Part shown: one piece after another, positions 35,933-44,748 of the stretch
How positions within the stretch are numbered: the first letter of the stretch is position 1
How the letters are laid out: the number at the start of each line of letters is the position of its first letter
Assembly: GCF_014204755.1 (NCBI RefSeq)
Contig: NZ_JACHLZ010000001.1
Span: 1,178,001 to 1,242,000, forward strand
Length of the DNA stretch: 64,000 nt
DNA from: Brachybacterium aquaticum
GTDB lineage: Bacteria; Actinomycetota; Actinomycetes; Actinomycetales; Dermabacteraceae
Reading direction: 5' to 3'
The notes under the pieces: model-generated
The model's input: the letters and a program-made list of their open reading frames with translations, nothing else
The model's database searches: none
Told to the model about the DNA's origin: nothing
Program-made: the position numbers and the translations under genes

Positions 35933-36034
35933 TCAGGCCGCGGACGCGGGCAGGAGGAGCGCGCCGGCCGACCCGTCGGTCGGTCGATGCGGCATTCGGG
36001 CGCGCCACTGATGAGCGCTGCGCATCGGGTCCAT
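35933..36034 (-). CDS. Possible 33-residue small reading frame upstream of the HNH gene
   Basis: ATG at 36034 preceded by CCCGGGAGGAGGAGCTC, nearly identical to the site of the next small frame. It starts MDPMRSAHQWRARMPHRPTD and ends ALLLPASAA. No homologue is recognised. The two matching ribosome sites suggest a duplicated translation signal. Confidence 0.35.
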   Translation of the reverse strand: MDPMRSAHQWRARMPHRPTDGSAGALLLPASAA

Positions 36035-36331
36035 GAGCTCCTCCTCCCGGGCTGCGTTGGTGGTCGTGGTCGACGGCGGGCACGCGGTGAGCAGGATGCC
36101 CGGGCCCATGCCGCCACGACCAGGGTGCCGCCCCGCCCCGCGCGCGGCAACGTTTTTCCTTCGAACGTCCGGTGAAGCCTTCGCGGCCGGCGGGGGAACG
36201 ACGCGCTCTCACAGGACCTCCACCCCGCCCGCCCTCGCGCCGCCCCGGACCGACCGACCGGTGGGCCTACGATCGAATCTCGGACGTGCGGAGACGCGCG
36301 GAGCCGTGCGGAGACGAACGCAGGAGGCGGA
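36035..36331. other. Gap between the HNH leader frames and the antiporter gene
   Basis: About 300 bases. The only AT-richer spot is around 36149-36171 (AACGTTTTTCCTTCGAACGT), a plausible site for divergent promoters. No further gene seen. Confidence 0.4.
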
Positions 36332-38035
36332 ATGGGGCTGGAGGAGCTCGAGCTGGTGGCGGTGCTGGCGGTGCTGATCATCGTCGGCGCCTCCTACTTC
36401 GCCGGGAAGCTGGGCGTCGCGACCCCCATCGTGCTCGTGCTGCTCGGGCTCGGGCTGAGCCTCATCCCCGGGCTGCCGCCCGTCGCCCCCGACCCCGAGC
36501 TGATCCTCGCCGTCGTGCTGCCGCCGCTGCTGTACTCGGCCGCGGTGAACATGCCCGTGGTCGACTTCCGCCGCGACCTGCGCACGATCGGTGCGCTGTC
36601 CGTGGTGCTGGTGCTGGTCTCCGCGGTGGGCACCGGCGTGCTGCTGTGGTGGCTGCTGCCGGACCTCGGCCTGCCCGCGGCGATCGCCGTCGGCGCCGTG
36701 ATCAGCCCGCCCGACGCCGTGGCCGCCACCTCCATCGGCAAGCGCCTGGGCCTGCCGCCGCGGCTTCTGACGATTCTCGAGGGCGAAGGGCTCGTCAACG
36801 ACGCGACCGCCCTCGTGCTGCTGCGCACCGCCGTCGCTGCGACCGCCGGGGCGTTCTCCTTCTGGCAGGCCGCCGGGGACTTCGCCTATGCGGTCGCGGT
36901 CGCCGCCGTGATCGGCGCGGTCGTGGGCATGGTGGCGCTGCGGGTCCGCTCCCACATCGACCAGCCGGCGCTGACCACCGCGATCTCCTTCGTGGTCCCG
37001 TTCATCGCCTACCTGCCCGCCGAGGTCGCCGGCGCCTCCGGGGTCCTGTCCGTGGTCGCCGCTGGCCTGGTCACCGGTGCCGGCGGCGTGCGGAGGCTCA
37101 GCGTGCAGGACCGCACCGCCGAGCGCACCAACTGGCTGACCATCCAGCTGCTCCTCGAGAACGGGGTGTTCCTGCTGATGGGTCTGCAGCTGCGCACCCT
37201 CGTCGCGGACGTCGAAGGGGCGGGCCTGTCGGTCACCACCTCGCTGTGGCTCGGTCTGCTCATGGTCGTCGCGCTCACCGCGATCCGGGCGGTGTTCATC
37301 GTCCCGGTGGTGCTCGCCGCCCGGAAGCGGCGCAGCGGGCACGAGGAGAAGGCGCGGCGCTTCGAGGAGATCCTCGAGCACGTCACCGCCGACGAGCGGC
37401 TGCGGACCCACCCCCGGGGCGTGAAGATCGAGCGCTGGCTCCAGCGCCACCAGGCCGACGCCCGCTTCTACGCCGGCAACGGCCTGGGCTGGCGCGGCGG
37501 CGCCGTGCTCGCCTGGACCGGGATGCGCGGCGTGGTCACCCTCGCCGCCGCCCAGTCCCTGCCGCTGGACTTCCCCTACCGCTCCCAGCTGATCCTGCTC
37601 GCCTTCGTCGTCGCCCTGGTCACCCTGGTCCTGCAGGGCGGGACCCTGCCGCTGCTCATCCGCGTGCTCGGCATCCGCGGCACCACCGAGGACACGCGCC
37701 GGCGCGAGCTGTCGCTGCTGCTGGGGGAGATGAGCGAGGCGGCCGTGGGACAGGTGCTCGACAACCCCGACCTGCGCCGCCGCGACGGGAGCCGCTTCGA
37801 CGACGAGGTCCTCGAGGCCGCGCGGCGCACCTTCGCGCGCACCACCACCGCGCTCGAGGCCGACGGGACCGCGGACCCGCGGGCCGGGCAGGTCCCCGAG
37901 CTCGCCCAGCTGCTCGCCGAGGTGCAGCAGGACGCCCTGGACGAGGCCCGCTCGCTCGGCGCCTACGACTCCCGGACCATCGGTCGGGCGCAGAAGATGC
38001 TCGACTCCCGGGCACTCCGGCGCGACGGACTGTGA
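36332..38035 (+). CDS. CPA1-family Na+(K+)/H+ antiporter
   Basis: 567 residues. The N-terminal 400 or so contain about twelve membrane helices with the CPA1 core: AVGAVISPPDAVAATSIGKR near residue 128 and the ion-site ILEGEGLVNDATALVL near 150 with the Asn-Asp pair. Later comes GWRGGAVLAWTGMRGVVTLA, another family hallmark. The last 150 residues are a soluble helical tail (for example RRRELSLLLGEMSEAAVG) of the NhaP type. It exchanges protons for sodium or potassium in pH and salt homeostasis. CAGGAGG lies six bases before the ATG. Confidence 0.9.
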   Translation: MGLEELELVAVLAVLIIVGASYFAGKLGVATPIVLVLLGLGLSLIPGLPPVAPDPELILAVVLPPLLYSAAVNMPVVDFRRDLRTIGALSVVLVLVSAVGTGVLLWWLLPDLGLPAAIAVGAVISPPDAVAATSIGKRLGLPPRLLTILEGEGLVNDATALVLLRTAVAATAGAFSFWQAAGDFAYAVAVAAVIGAVVGMVALRVRSHIDQPALTTAISFVVPFIAYLPAEVAGASGVLSVVAAGLVTGAGGVRRLSVQDRTAERTNWLTIQLLLENGVFLLMGLQLRTLVADVEGAGLSVTTSLWLGLLMVVALTAIRAVFIVPVVLAARKRRSGHEEKARRFEEILEHVTADERLRTHPRGVKIERWLQRHQADARFYAGNGLGWRGGAVLAWTGMRGVVTLAAAQSLPLDFPYRSQLILLAFVVALVTLVLQGGTLPLLIRVLGIRGTTEDTRRRELSLLLGEMSEAAVGQVLDNPDLRRRDGSRFDDEVLEAARRTFARTTTALEADGTADPRAGQVPELAQLLAEVQQDALDEARSLGAYDSRTIGRAQKMLDSRALRRDGL

Positions 38036-38075
38036 GCCGGTCCTGGAATCCGGCGGCCCGGACCGTCATGCTGGA

Positions 38076-39413
38076 GTGGTGAGGGACGAGCGGCAGGAGA
38101 TCAGGGAGCGCGAGCAGGTGCTGTCCGACTACGGCACCTGGCGACTCGCGGTGGATCCCGACGCCCCGGTCGTCGACGAGGTCCGCACCCTGGAGACGCT
38201 CCTGCGACTGAAGGCCGAGCGGCTGGACAGCCCCGAGGTGGGGCTGTGGACCGAGGACCTGGCCCGCGAGCTCGTCACCGAGGTGGTGCCCCGCACGGTC
38301 GTCCAGCTGCGCGAGCAGGTGATGGACATGGTCCCCGCCCTGCGCCACTTCTTCCACTACCTGCACGAGAGCGGGCGCTGGGACGAGGACGGCATGCCCG
38401 CCGAATCGGCGCCGTCGATGCTCCACGAGCTCGAGTTCGCGGCCCTCGAGGCGGCCGACGACCCCACCCGTCGCTCGTACTCCACCAACATCCTCGGCCA
38501 TGGCCTCGCCCTCGGCGTCGACCTCGAGGACGAGGACGCGCTCGCCGACTACATGCACTGGGTCAACTCCCTGCCCGACGGCGAGCGGATCGCCCTGTCG
38601 GACACCGGGCGCCTGCCCGCGCCCTCGACCCCCTTCGACCCCGCCTCCGCCCGGGCGCAGCGCGAGGTCGAGGCCGCCGAGGACCAGGACCCCGCCTGGC
38701 CCTGGTTCCTGCCCCCGCTCGAGGACGACGGTGCGCCGCTCGGCGAGCTGACCGGCCCGCAGGACGTGCGCCCCTACGCGCAGTGCGCGCTCGTGGAGCG
38801 TGCCGGGATCGTGCTCGACTTCGTGGGGGACGGCCGACGGGCCACCGCCACGGGCGCACTCGGACGGGATGACACCGCTGCGCTGTGCTCCCTGCTGGAT
38901 CTCGAGCCCGGTGCGCGCAGCCTCTGGGACCGCCCCGAGCTCGCGGGCGTGTGGGTGACCCTCCTGGACGGAGGCTGGCTCGAGCTCATCGGCTCGACCG
39001 TGCGCGCCGCGACCGGCCCCGTGCCCGCCGTGTCGCGCGAGGCGGATCCCGAGGACTTCGTCGAGTTCGGCCATGCGGTGATCACCGCGGCGCTGCTGGG
39101 ACGCGAGGCTCGGGACCCCGAGGACGGCGGGTTCCGCGGCATGCCCGACACGGCGGCGGCGCTGCTGGTCGCGTGCGGGCAGGGCGGGCTGGAGTTCCCG
39201 CCCCGACGCGACGGGCCCGGCACCTCCATCGCCGTGCCCCACGACCCGCTCACCGGCGATCCCGACGGCGCCGCGATGGGACGGATGTTCCGGGTGCTCC
39301 ACGACCTCGAGGACCTCCAGCACTGCGGGCTGCTCGAGGAGGCGAACGGCGTCTACCGCGGCAGCTCCGCGGTGACCCTCGCCCTGGTCGGACTGCTGCG
39401 CCGAGACGGCTGA
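38076..39413 (+). CDS. Hypothetical protein, 445 residues
   Basis: Not recognised. Soluble, acidic, no signal or membrane helix. The N-terminal 120 residues are helical (LETLLRLKAERLDSPEVGLW, then LRHFFHYLHESGRWDEDG). The C-terminal 200 read like a domain that scores or compares inputs (DVRPYAQCALVERAGIVLDF). The frame is open and has normal codon use. GTG 38076 or the adjacent GTG 38079 may start it; CATGCT lies six bases before the second. It follows the antiporter by 40 bases in the same direction. The 3' end abuts a 13-base tandem repeat. Confidence 0.65.
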   Translation: MVRDERQEIREREQVLSDYGTWRLAVDPDAPVVDEVRTLETLLRLKAERLDSPEVGLWTEDLARELVTEVVPRTVVQLREQVMDMVPALRHFFHYLHESGRWDEDGMPAESAPSMLHELEFAALEAADDPTRRSYSTNILGHGLALGVDLEDEDALADYMHWVNSLPDGERIALSDTGRLPAPSTPFDPASARAQREVEAAEDQDPAWPWFLPPLEDDGAPLGELTGPQDVRPYAQCALVERAGIVLDFVGDGRRATATGALGRDDTAALCSLLDLEPGARSLWDRPELAGVWVTLLDGGWLELIGSTVRAATGPVPAVSREADPEDFVEFGHAVITAALLGREARDPEDGGFRGMPDTAAALLVACGQGGLEFPPRRDGPGTSIAVPHDPLTGDPDGAAMGRMFRVLHDLEDLQHCGLLEEANGVYRGSSAVTLALVGLLRRDG

Positions 39414-39464
39414 GACCTCACCCGCACAGCTCACCCGCAGAGTTCACCCACAGAGATCAACCGC
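39413..39464 (-). repeat. Four 13-base tandem repeats placing stop codons in all three frames
   Basis: On the minus strand: GCGGTTGATCTCT, GTGGGTGAACTCT, GCGGGTGAGCTGT, GCGGGTGAGGTCT. The TGA in the first unit is the lysE stop; each further unit has TGA 13 bases on, so successive stops fall in frames 0, +1, +2 and 0. The last unit touches the stop of the convergent gene. Confidence 0.85.
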
Positions 39465-40074
39465 GCAGCAGCGACACCGCGATCAGCACCATCACCAGCG
39501 CGATCGCCCCGTCCAGCACCCGCCAGGACCGCGCGCTGCCGAGGACCCCGCCCAGGCGCCGCGCCCCGAGCCCCAGCGCCGTGAACCACACCGTGCTGCC
39601 CGCCATGGCGCCGAGCGCGAACTGCCAGGCGAGCGTGCCGTGGGTCGAGGCCATGGTGCCCAGCAGCAGCACCGTGTCGAGGTAGACGTGCGGGTTCAGC
39701 CAGGTCAGCGCCAGCGCGGTGAGGACCGTGGCGCGCAGTCCGCCATCCCGCGCAGCGCTGCCGCCCGGGGTTCCGGCCGTATCGAGCGACTCGCCGCCGC
39801 GCAGGGCCCGCCTCGCGGCACCGGCCGCGTAGACGAGGAGGAACGCGGCGCCTCCCCACCGGGCGAGCGTCACGAGCAGCGGCGAGCCGCTGATCACGGC
39901 GCCCGCCCCCGCTGCACCTGCCGCGATCAGCACCATGTCCGAGAGGGTGCACACCGCCACCACGGCGAGCACGTGCTCGCGCCGCAGCCCCTGACGGAGC
40001 ACGAAGACGTTCTGGGCGCCGATGGCGACGATCAGGGCGAGACCGGAGAGGAGGCCGTGGAGAGCAGGAGGCAC
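39457..40074 (-). CDS. lysE: LysE/ArgO-family amino-acid exporter
   Basis: 205 residues, about six membrane helices, normal LysE size. Family features are LSGLALIVAIGAQNVFVLRQ at the N-terminus and LALTWLNPHVYLDTVLLLGT in the second half. LysE exports basic amino acids (lysine, arginine) when they accumulate. The GTG at 40074 was chosen because the protein begins directly with the conserved helix and no ATG is near. It is divergent from a LysG/ArgP-type regulator, the standard partner. Confidence 0.92.
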   Translation of the reverse strand: MPPALHGLLSGLALIVAIGAQNVFVLRQGLRREHVLAVVAVCTLSDMVLIAAGAAGAGAVISGSPLLVTLARWGGAAFLLVYAAGAARRALRGGESLDTAGTPGGSAARDGGLRATVLTALALTWLNPHVYLDTVLLLGTMASTHGTLAWQFALGAMAGSTVWFTALGLGARRLGGVLGSARSWRVLDGAIALVMVLIAVSLLRG

Positions 40075-40146
40075 GGAGACGACGGTACGAAGCTCTCCGA
40101 TGAAGCACAAGCGAAGATCTCTGACGCTCCGTAAGCACAGCTTCAG

Positions 40147-40152
40147 TAAGCT
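40147..40152 (+). promoter_or_regulatory. Leaderless -10 box of the lysG gene
   Basis: TAAGCT, six bases before the ATG. The 84-base gap to lysE is AT-richer than its surroundings and presumably holds the LysG operator; GCTTCAGTAAGC is a candidate half-palindrome. Confidence 0.5.
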
Positions 40153-40158
40153 CGCGAT

Positions 40159-41076
40159 ATGGACGTCGATCCCCTCTCCGCCCGGGTGCTCGCCGCCGTC
40201 GCCGAGCACGGCACCCTCGACGCCGCCGCCAGGAGCCTGCACATCACCCCGTCGGCCGTGAGCCAGCGCCTGAAGCAGCTCGAGCAGCAGGTGGGGCGTC
40301 GGCTGCTGATCCGCTCCCGACCTGTGCGCCTGACCCCGGAGGGGAGGGCCGTGGTCCGCTTCGCCCAGCGCCAGCAGCTGCTCGAGCACGAGCTGCGCGC
40401 CGACCTCGGCCTCGCGCAGGACCACGCAGGGGCGAGGCTGACGATCGCCGTGAACTCCGACTCGCTGGCGACCTGGTTCCTGCGGGCAGTCGCCGAGGTG
40501 ACCGCGGAGCACCCCGTGCAGATCGAGCTGCTTCGCGAGGACCAGGACGGCACCGCCCGGCTGCTCGGCGAGGGCGAGGCGGTCGCAGCCGTGACCAGCG
40601 CCGCGCAGCCGCCCGCGGGCTGCAGCTCCACGGCGCTCGGGCAGCTGAGCTACCGGGCCATGGCCGCCCCCGCCTGGTGGGAGCGCTGGGCGGGCGACGG
40701 AGCGCAGGACGGGCGGACCCCGTCGGCCGACGTGCTCGCCCGCGCGCCGCGGATCGACTTCGACCGCACCGACGTGCTGCAGGCGCAGTGGCTGCGCGGG
40801 CGGGGCGTCGACCCTGCCGCCGCGCCTGTCCACCACGTCCCCTCCACGCATGAGCTCGCCGTCGCGGTCGAGCTCGGGATGGGCTGGGCGATGCTGCTCG
40901 AGGACCAGGCCCGGGAGCTCGAGGGGCGCGGCGCCGCGATCGGGCTCGGCGGCCCCGCGGTGGTCACGCCGCTGTACTGGCAGGCGGTGCGCACGCCTTC
41001 GACGCTGCTGGACGCGCTGACGGAGGCCGTGGTCGCCGCGGGGCGGCGGGAGCTCGCTGCCGCGGCACTCTCGTGA
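40159..41076 (+). CDS. lysG: LysR-family regulator LysG/ArgP
   Basis: 305 residues. The winged HTH covers residues 5-62 (VLAAVAEHGTLDAAARSLHI, then TPSAVSQRLKQLEQQVGRRL). The effector domain starts near 92 (ARLTIAVNSDSLATWFLRAV), which matches ArgP/LysG. LysG activates lysE when lysine or arginine is in excess. The divergent arrangement with lysE and the short shared promoter region support this role. The stop is followed within seven bases by a 12-base tandem repeat. Confidence 0.92.
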   Translation: MDVDPLSARVLAAVAEHGTLDAAARSLHITPSAVSQRLKQLEQQVGRRLLIRSRPVRLTPEGRAVVRFAQRQQLLEHELRADLGLAQDHAGARLTIAVNSDSLATWFLRAVAEVTAEHPVQIELLREDQDGTARLLGEGEAVAAVTSAAQPPAGCSSTALGQLSYRAMAAPAWWERWAGDGAQDGRTPSADVLARAPRIDFDRTDVLQAQWLRGRGVDPAAAPVHHVPSTHELAVAVELGMGWAMLLEDQARELEGRGAAIGLGGPAVVTPLYWQAVRTPSTLLDALTEAVVAAGRRELAAAALS

Positions 41077-41080
41077 CAGC

Positions 41081-41116
41081 ACCCATGGCACGACCCATGG
41101 CACGACCCATGACATG
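41081..41116 (+). repeat. Three 12-base tandem repeats after lysG
   Basis: ACCCATGGCACG twice, then ACCCATGACATG, five bases after the lysG stop. Confidence 0.75.
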
Positions 41117-41212
41117 AGACGTCTTGCCGGTGATCGCGGTCACTGCCTACGGTGACGACATGTCTTCCCCTGATGCACATCGCTCCGTCCCGCCGGCCCC
41201 AGGGGCCCGCTC

Positions 41213-41392
41213 ATGATCACGCTCCTCAGCATCGTCGGCGCGCTGGCGCTGCTGAGCTTCGTGGCGTTCGTGGTGCTGGGGCTGACGCGAGGCTGGCAGG
41301 ACGAGACGGCCCGCTGGGTGCTGCGCATCGCCGGCGGGTTCGCGATCCTCTGCGCGGTGCTCGGGGTGCTGGTCGCCGTCGTCGGCGGCTGA
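41213..41392 (+). CDS. Small two-helix membrane protein, 59 residues
   Basis: ATG at 41213 with AGGGG nine bases upstream. It encodes two hydrophobic helices (ITLLSIVGALALLSFVAFVV and the C-terminal IAGGFAILCAVLGVLVAVVG) joined by LTRGWQDETARWVLR. The composition is typical of real small membrane proteins. A strong terminator follows 29 bases after the stop. Function unknown. Confidence 0.55.
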   Translation: MITLLSIVGALALLSFVAFVVLGLTRGWQDETARWVLRIAGGFAILCAVLGVLVAVVGG

Positions 41393-41420
41393 CGAACTCG
41401 TCGTAGACCCCTCACAGCGC

Positions 41421-41458
41421 AAGGAGCCGCCCCACCGAACAGGGTGGGGCGGCTCCTT
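41421..41458. terminator. Strong bidirectional terminator
   Basis: AAGGAGCCGCCCCACC gaacag GGTGGGGCGGCTCCTT, 16-base perfect arms with a 6-base loop. The terminal AA and TT pairs give a short A/T flank on either strand. It serves the small membrane protein gene and the convergent POT transporter gene. Confidence 0.88.
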
Positions 41459-41480
41459 CGCTCTGCGGGGGAGTCGGCGG

Positions 41481-43019
41481 TCAGCGCACTCCGCGCATGC
41501 CGCGGCTGACGGGACCCGCGATCAGCAGCATGACCACGCCGATGGCGATGGTCACCGCGCCGAGGGTGCCGAAGTAGCCCACCTCGTTCTCCGCGGAGTA
41601 GAAGCCCGCGAGCGCACCGGACAGCGAGGTGCCGAGCGCGACGGCGAGGTTGGACAGCGCCATCATCATCACGGGGTAGGAGCGCGGGGCGAGCTTCGTC
41701 GCCAGCGACAGGCCGACGGGGGAGAGCCACAGCTCGCCCACGGTCGCGACCAGCATGATCAGCGCGATCCACAACACCGGCACCGAGACGACCGACGCCA
41801 TGGGCAGGAACAGCACGAACGCGGTGCCCATGAGGATGATGCCCACACCGAACTTTCGCGGGGTGGTGGGCTGGCGGGTGCCGAGCTTCGTCCACAGCGC
41901 CGCCATCACCGGGGCGAGCAGGATGATGAACAGCGGGTTGAAGGACTGCACCCACGAGATCGGCATCTCCCAACCGAGCACGGTGCGGTTCAGGCGGGTG
42001 TCCGAGTACAGCGTGATCACGGTGAACTGCTGCTGGAACAGGGCGAAGAACGCCGCGGTGCCGATGAACAGCGGGATGAAGGAGACCACGCGGGAGCGCT
42101 CGTCCGAGTCGAGCTTCTTCGAGGTCAGCAGCAGCGCGAAGATGACGATCGCGCCGATGATGGCGAGGGCGGAGACCACCGTCGCGAGGTTCTGGGCGTT
42201 CAGCACGCCGGTGGCGGCGAGGACGACCACGAGCACGACGGTGCCGACGGCGATGCCGGCCCACAGCGGGTACTTGGCGTGCGGCAGCGGATCGGGGACG
42301 TGGTGCACGCTCTCGGGCAGGCCCTTGCGGGTCAGGACGTACTGGGTCAGGCCGATGGCCATGCCGATCGCGGCCAGGCCGAAGCCGAGGTGGAAGCCCC
42401 ACATCTGCTGGGCGAAGCCGGTGACCAGCGGTCCGAACAGGCCGCCGATGTTGACGCCCATGTAGTAGATCGAGAAGCCGGCGTCGCGCCGCGGGTCGTC
42501 ACGGCTGTACAGCGAGCCGACGAGAGTCGCGGCGGTGGACTTCAGACCGCCGGAGCCGACGCCCACCAGGAGCAGGCCGAGGGCCAGTCCGGGCACGCCC
42601 GGCACCAGCGCGAGCGCGATGTGGCCGAGCATGATCATCACGGCGCTGCCGAAGAGGGTCTTCTCCGGGCCGAGCAGGCGGTCCGATACCAGCGCGCCGA
42701 GGATCGAGAAGAGGTACACCGAGCCGCCGTAGGCGCCCACGATGCCCAGCGCCACGGTCTCGTCGATCCCCAGACCGCCGTCGGTGGCGGCGAAGTACAT
42801 GTAGATCGCGAGGATGCCCTGCATGCCGTAGAAGCTGAAGCGCTCCCACAGCTCGACGCTGAACAGGTTCGCGAGCGGCCCCGGCTGACCCATGAAGGTG
42901 CGGCCGGAGGGGTTGTGCGCCTCCGGGGTGTCGGCGGCCTCGGTGGCGAGGCCGGCGCCGTCGCCGCCGGGCAGATCAGCGGGTGTGGGGGTGGGCTCGG
43001 GGGGCTGGGTGGAATTCAC
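41481..43019 (-). CDS. POT-family (PTR2) proton-dependent peptide transporter
   Basis: 512 residues, GTG start. After a Pro/Glu-rich head of 45 residues come 12-14 membrane helices. POT signatures are ELWERFSFYGMQGILAIYM near residue 57 (the ExxER motif), ILGALVSDRLLGPEKTLF and FSIYYMGVNIGGLFGPLVTG. It imports di- and tripeptides with protons. It complements the ABC peptide importer at 12042-17515. Confidence 0.92.
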   Translation of the reverse strand: MNSTQPPEPTPTPADLPGGDGAGLATEAADTPEAHNPSGRTFMGQPGPLANLFSVELWERFSFYGMQGILAIYMYFAATDGGLGIDETVALGIVGAYGGSVYLFSILGALVSDRLLGPEKTLFGSAVMIMLGHIALALVPGVPGLALGLLLVGVGSGGLKSTAATLVGSLYSRDDPRRDAGFSIYYMGVNIGGLFGPLVTGFAQQMWGFHLGFGLAAIGMAIGLTQYVLTRKGLPESVHHVPDPLPHAKYPLWAGIAVGTVVLVVVLAATGVLNAQNLATVVSALAIIGAIVIFALLLTSKKLDSDERSRVVSFIPLFIGTAAFFALFQQQFTVITLYSDTRLNRTVLGWEMPISWVQSFNPLFIILLAPVMAALWTKLGTRQPTTPRKFGVGIILMGTAFVLFLPMASVVSVPVLWIALIMLVATVGELWLSPVGLSLATKLAPRSYPVMMMALSNLAVALGTSLSGALAGFYSAENEVGYFGTLGAVTIAIGVVMLLIAGPVSRGMRGVR

Positions 43020-43081
43020 GACGAGACATCCTGCGCCTCACGCGTTCACGGTGCAACGCAGCGACCGGGCGATGTGAGCAG

Positions 43082-44671
43082 TCAGTCGGCGGGAGATCCG
43101 GCAGATCGCTGGGCCCGACCGCTCATTTCGCTGTGCCCGGGGGAGCGGCCCGGGGCGACATCCTGGGCGACGTCCGGGGCGAGGTCCGGTGCCTCCCGGA
43201 TCCCGAACTCCCGCCTCAGCACGCGTCGGGCGGCGTGCCAGCCAGCCATGCTGTGCACCCCGGGTCCCGGCGGGGTCGCCGCCGAGCACAGGTACCAGCC
43301 GGTCGCCCCGAGGCGGTAGGGATCGGGCAGGGCGGTGGGACGGGCGATCATCCGCGCCATCGTCACCGCCCCGAGGGCGATGTCCCCGCCGGCGAGGGAC
43401 GGGTTGTGGTGGACCATCTGCGCGGCAGGGATGCCGCGGGAGGCGACGACCACGTCCCGGAACCCCGGGGCGAAGCGTTCGATCTGGGCGGTCACCCGCT
43501 CCGTGGGGTCCGTGGTGTCCCCCGCGGGGACATGGGCGTAGGCCCACAGCGGTCGCAGGCCCTCCCTGCTCCGGGAGGGGTCGGCGACGGTCGGGTCGCT
43601 GACCAGGGTGAGGGGACGCTCGGGGAGATGCCCGGCCGCGACCTGCGCCTCGGTCGCGACCATCTCCGCGCGCGTGCCGCCGAGGTGCTGGGTGCCGGCC
43701 CTTCCCACCTCCGCGTCCCTCCAGGGGACGGGACCGGACAGGACGAAGTCGACCTTCGCGGCCGCGTTCCCCTGCGGGACGGCGCGCAGCGCCCGCTGGA
43801 GGTGGGGAGGCAAGCGGTTCGCGAGGATGTCCGCGGCGGCGGGTGCGGTGGTGTCCAGCAGCACCGCACGGGCGGGCGGCACATCCCGCCAGGTGCGCAC
43901 GCGGTTACCGGTCGTGACGGTGCCGCCGTGGGCGCGGAGGTCCGCGACCAGGGCGTCGATGATCGCCTGCGAGCCGCCGACGGGGATCGGCCAGCCCGCG
44001 CCGTGGGCGAGCGCGCCCAACAGCGCGGCGGTCGCGCCGAGCGCGAGCGAGGGCAGGGTTCCGATCGCATGGGCGCCGACGCCGGTGAGCAGCGCCCGGG
44101 CGCGCTCGGTGCGGAAGGGCAGGCGCCAGGCGGGCGTGCCCTGCAGGCCGAGCAGGGCGGCGAACAGGGGAACGGCGCGCAGGGTGCGGGGATCCAGGAG
44201 CTCCGGTGGGAGGGTGCGCTTGTCGCCGAGGGCGAGGGCGGCGACCAGGTCCTGGTCCTCGGCGAGGCGGCCGAGGGTCGCCCGCCAGGCGGGTCCGTCG
44301 GCCCCGAGACCCTCCGCGGTCCGTTCGACATCCCGCCAGGCGATCGCCGCCGGCGCGTCGTCCAGCGGGTGGGCGTAGGACGCCTCCGGGGCGACCATGC
44401 GCACGCCGCGGGCGGAGAGGTCGAAGGAGCTGAGGAAGGGGCTCGCGAGGGCGAGCGGATGCACCGCGGAGCAGAGGTCGTGGACGAGGCCGCCCGCGAG
44501 GCCGTCACCCAGGCCCAGGTCCATGGTGCGGGCACCGCCGCCGATCGTCGGCTGCGCCTCGAGCACCTGCACCGCGAGGCCTGCTCGCGCGAGGGTGACC
44601 GCGGCGGAGAGGCCGTTCGGGCCGGAGCCGACCACGACGGCGTCGGCCGGGGGAGCCGGGGACGTGCGCAT
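43082..44671 (-). CDS. Phytoene-desaturase-like FAD-dependent oxidoreductase
   Basis: 529 residues. The N-terminus has the FAD-binding motif AVVVGSGPNGLSAAVTLARA (residues about 11-30) and LEAQPTIGGGARTM. The C-terminal FAD-contact region reads YLCSAATPPGPGVHSMAGWH then AARRVL, as in the CrtI-like NAD(P)/FAD oxidoreductase family (pyridine-nucleotide disulphide type, COG1233). There are no other carotenoid genes here, so a carotenoid substrate is not implied; many such proteins are uncharacterised. TAGGCT lies seven bases before the ATG. The C-terminal tail has a repeated DVAP/DLAP pattern. Confidence 0.82.
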   Translation of the reverse strand: MRTSPAPPADAVVVGSGPNGLSAAVTLARAGLAVQVLEAQPTIGGGARTMDLGLGDGLAGGLVHDLCSAVHPLALASPFLSSFDLSARGVRMVAPEASYAHPLDDAPAAIAWRDVERTAEGLGADGPAWRATLGRLAEDQDLVAALALGDKRTLPPELLDPRTLRAVPLFAALLGLQGTPAWRLPFRTERARALLTGVGAHAIGTLPSLALGATAALLGALAHGAGWPIPVGGSQAIIDALVADLRAHGGTVTTGNRVRTWRDVPPARAVLLDTTAPAAADILANRLPPHLQRALRAVPQGNAAAKVDFVLSGPVPWRDAEVGRAGTQHLGGTRAEMVATEAQVAAGHLPERPLTLVSDPTVADPSRSREGLRPLWAYAHVPAGDTTDPTERVTAQIERFAPGFRDVVVASRGIPAAQMVHHNPSLAGGDIALGAVTMARMIARPTALPDPYRLGATGWYLCSAATPPGPGVHSMAGWHAARRVLRREFGIREAPDLAPDVAQDVAPGRSPGHSEMSGRAQRSAGSPAD

Positions 44672-44678
44672 GGCGCTC

Positions 44679-44684
44679 AGCCTA
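44679..44684 (-). promoter_or_regulatory. Leaderless -10 box of the oxidoreductase gene
   Basis: TAGGCT on the minus strand, seven bases before the ATG. Confidence 0.45.
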
Positions 44685-44718
44685 TGACCGCTCCCACCTT
44701 CTGACCGCTCCCATTTTC
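44685..44718. repeat. Two 17-base tandem repeats in a divergent promoter region
   Basis: TGACCGCTCCCACCTTC then TGACCGCTCCCATTTTC, directly between the two divergent promoters. They could be duplicated operator half-sites. Confidence 0.7.
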
Positions 44719-44735
44719 GCTACACACGGGTAGCG
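44718..44735. promoter_or_regulatory. Inverted repeat abutting the -10 box of the siderophore-interacting protein gene
   Basis: CGCTAC acacgg GTAGCG, 6-base arms, ending right before TAATGT. The position suits a repressor site. It does not match the DtxR/IdeR iron box, so iron control by that route is not supported. Confidence 0.5.
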
Positions 44736-44741
44736 TAATGT
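44736..44741 (+). promoter_or_regulatory. -10 box of the siderophore-interacting protein gene
   Basis: TAATGT, seven bases before the ATG; the interval GGAGGGC is also a good ribosome site. Confidence 0.5.
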
Positions 44742-44748
44742 GGAGGGC

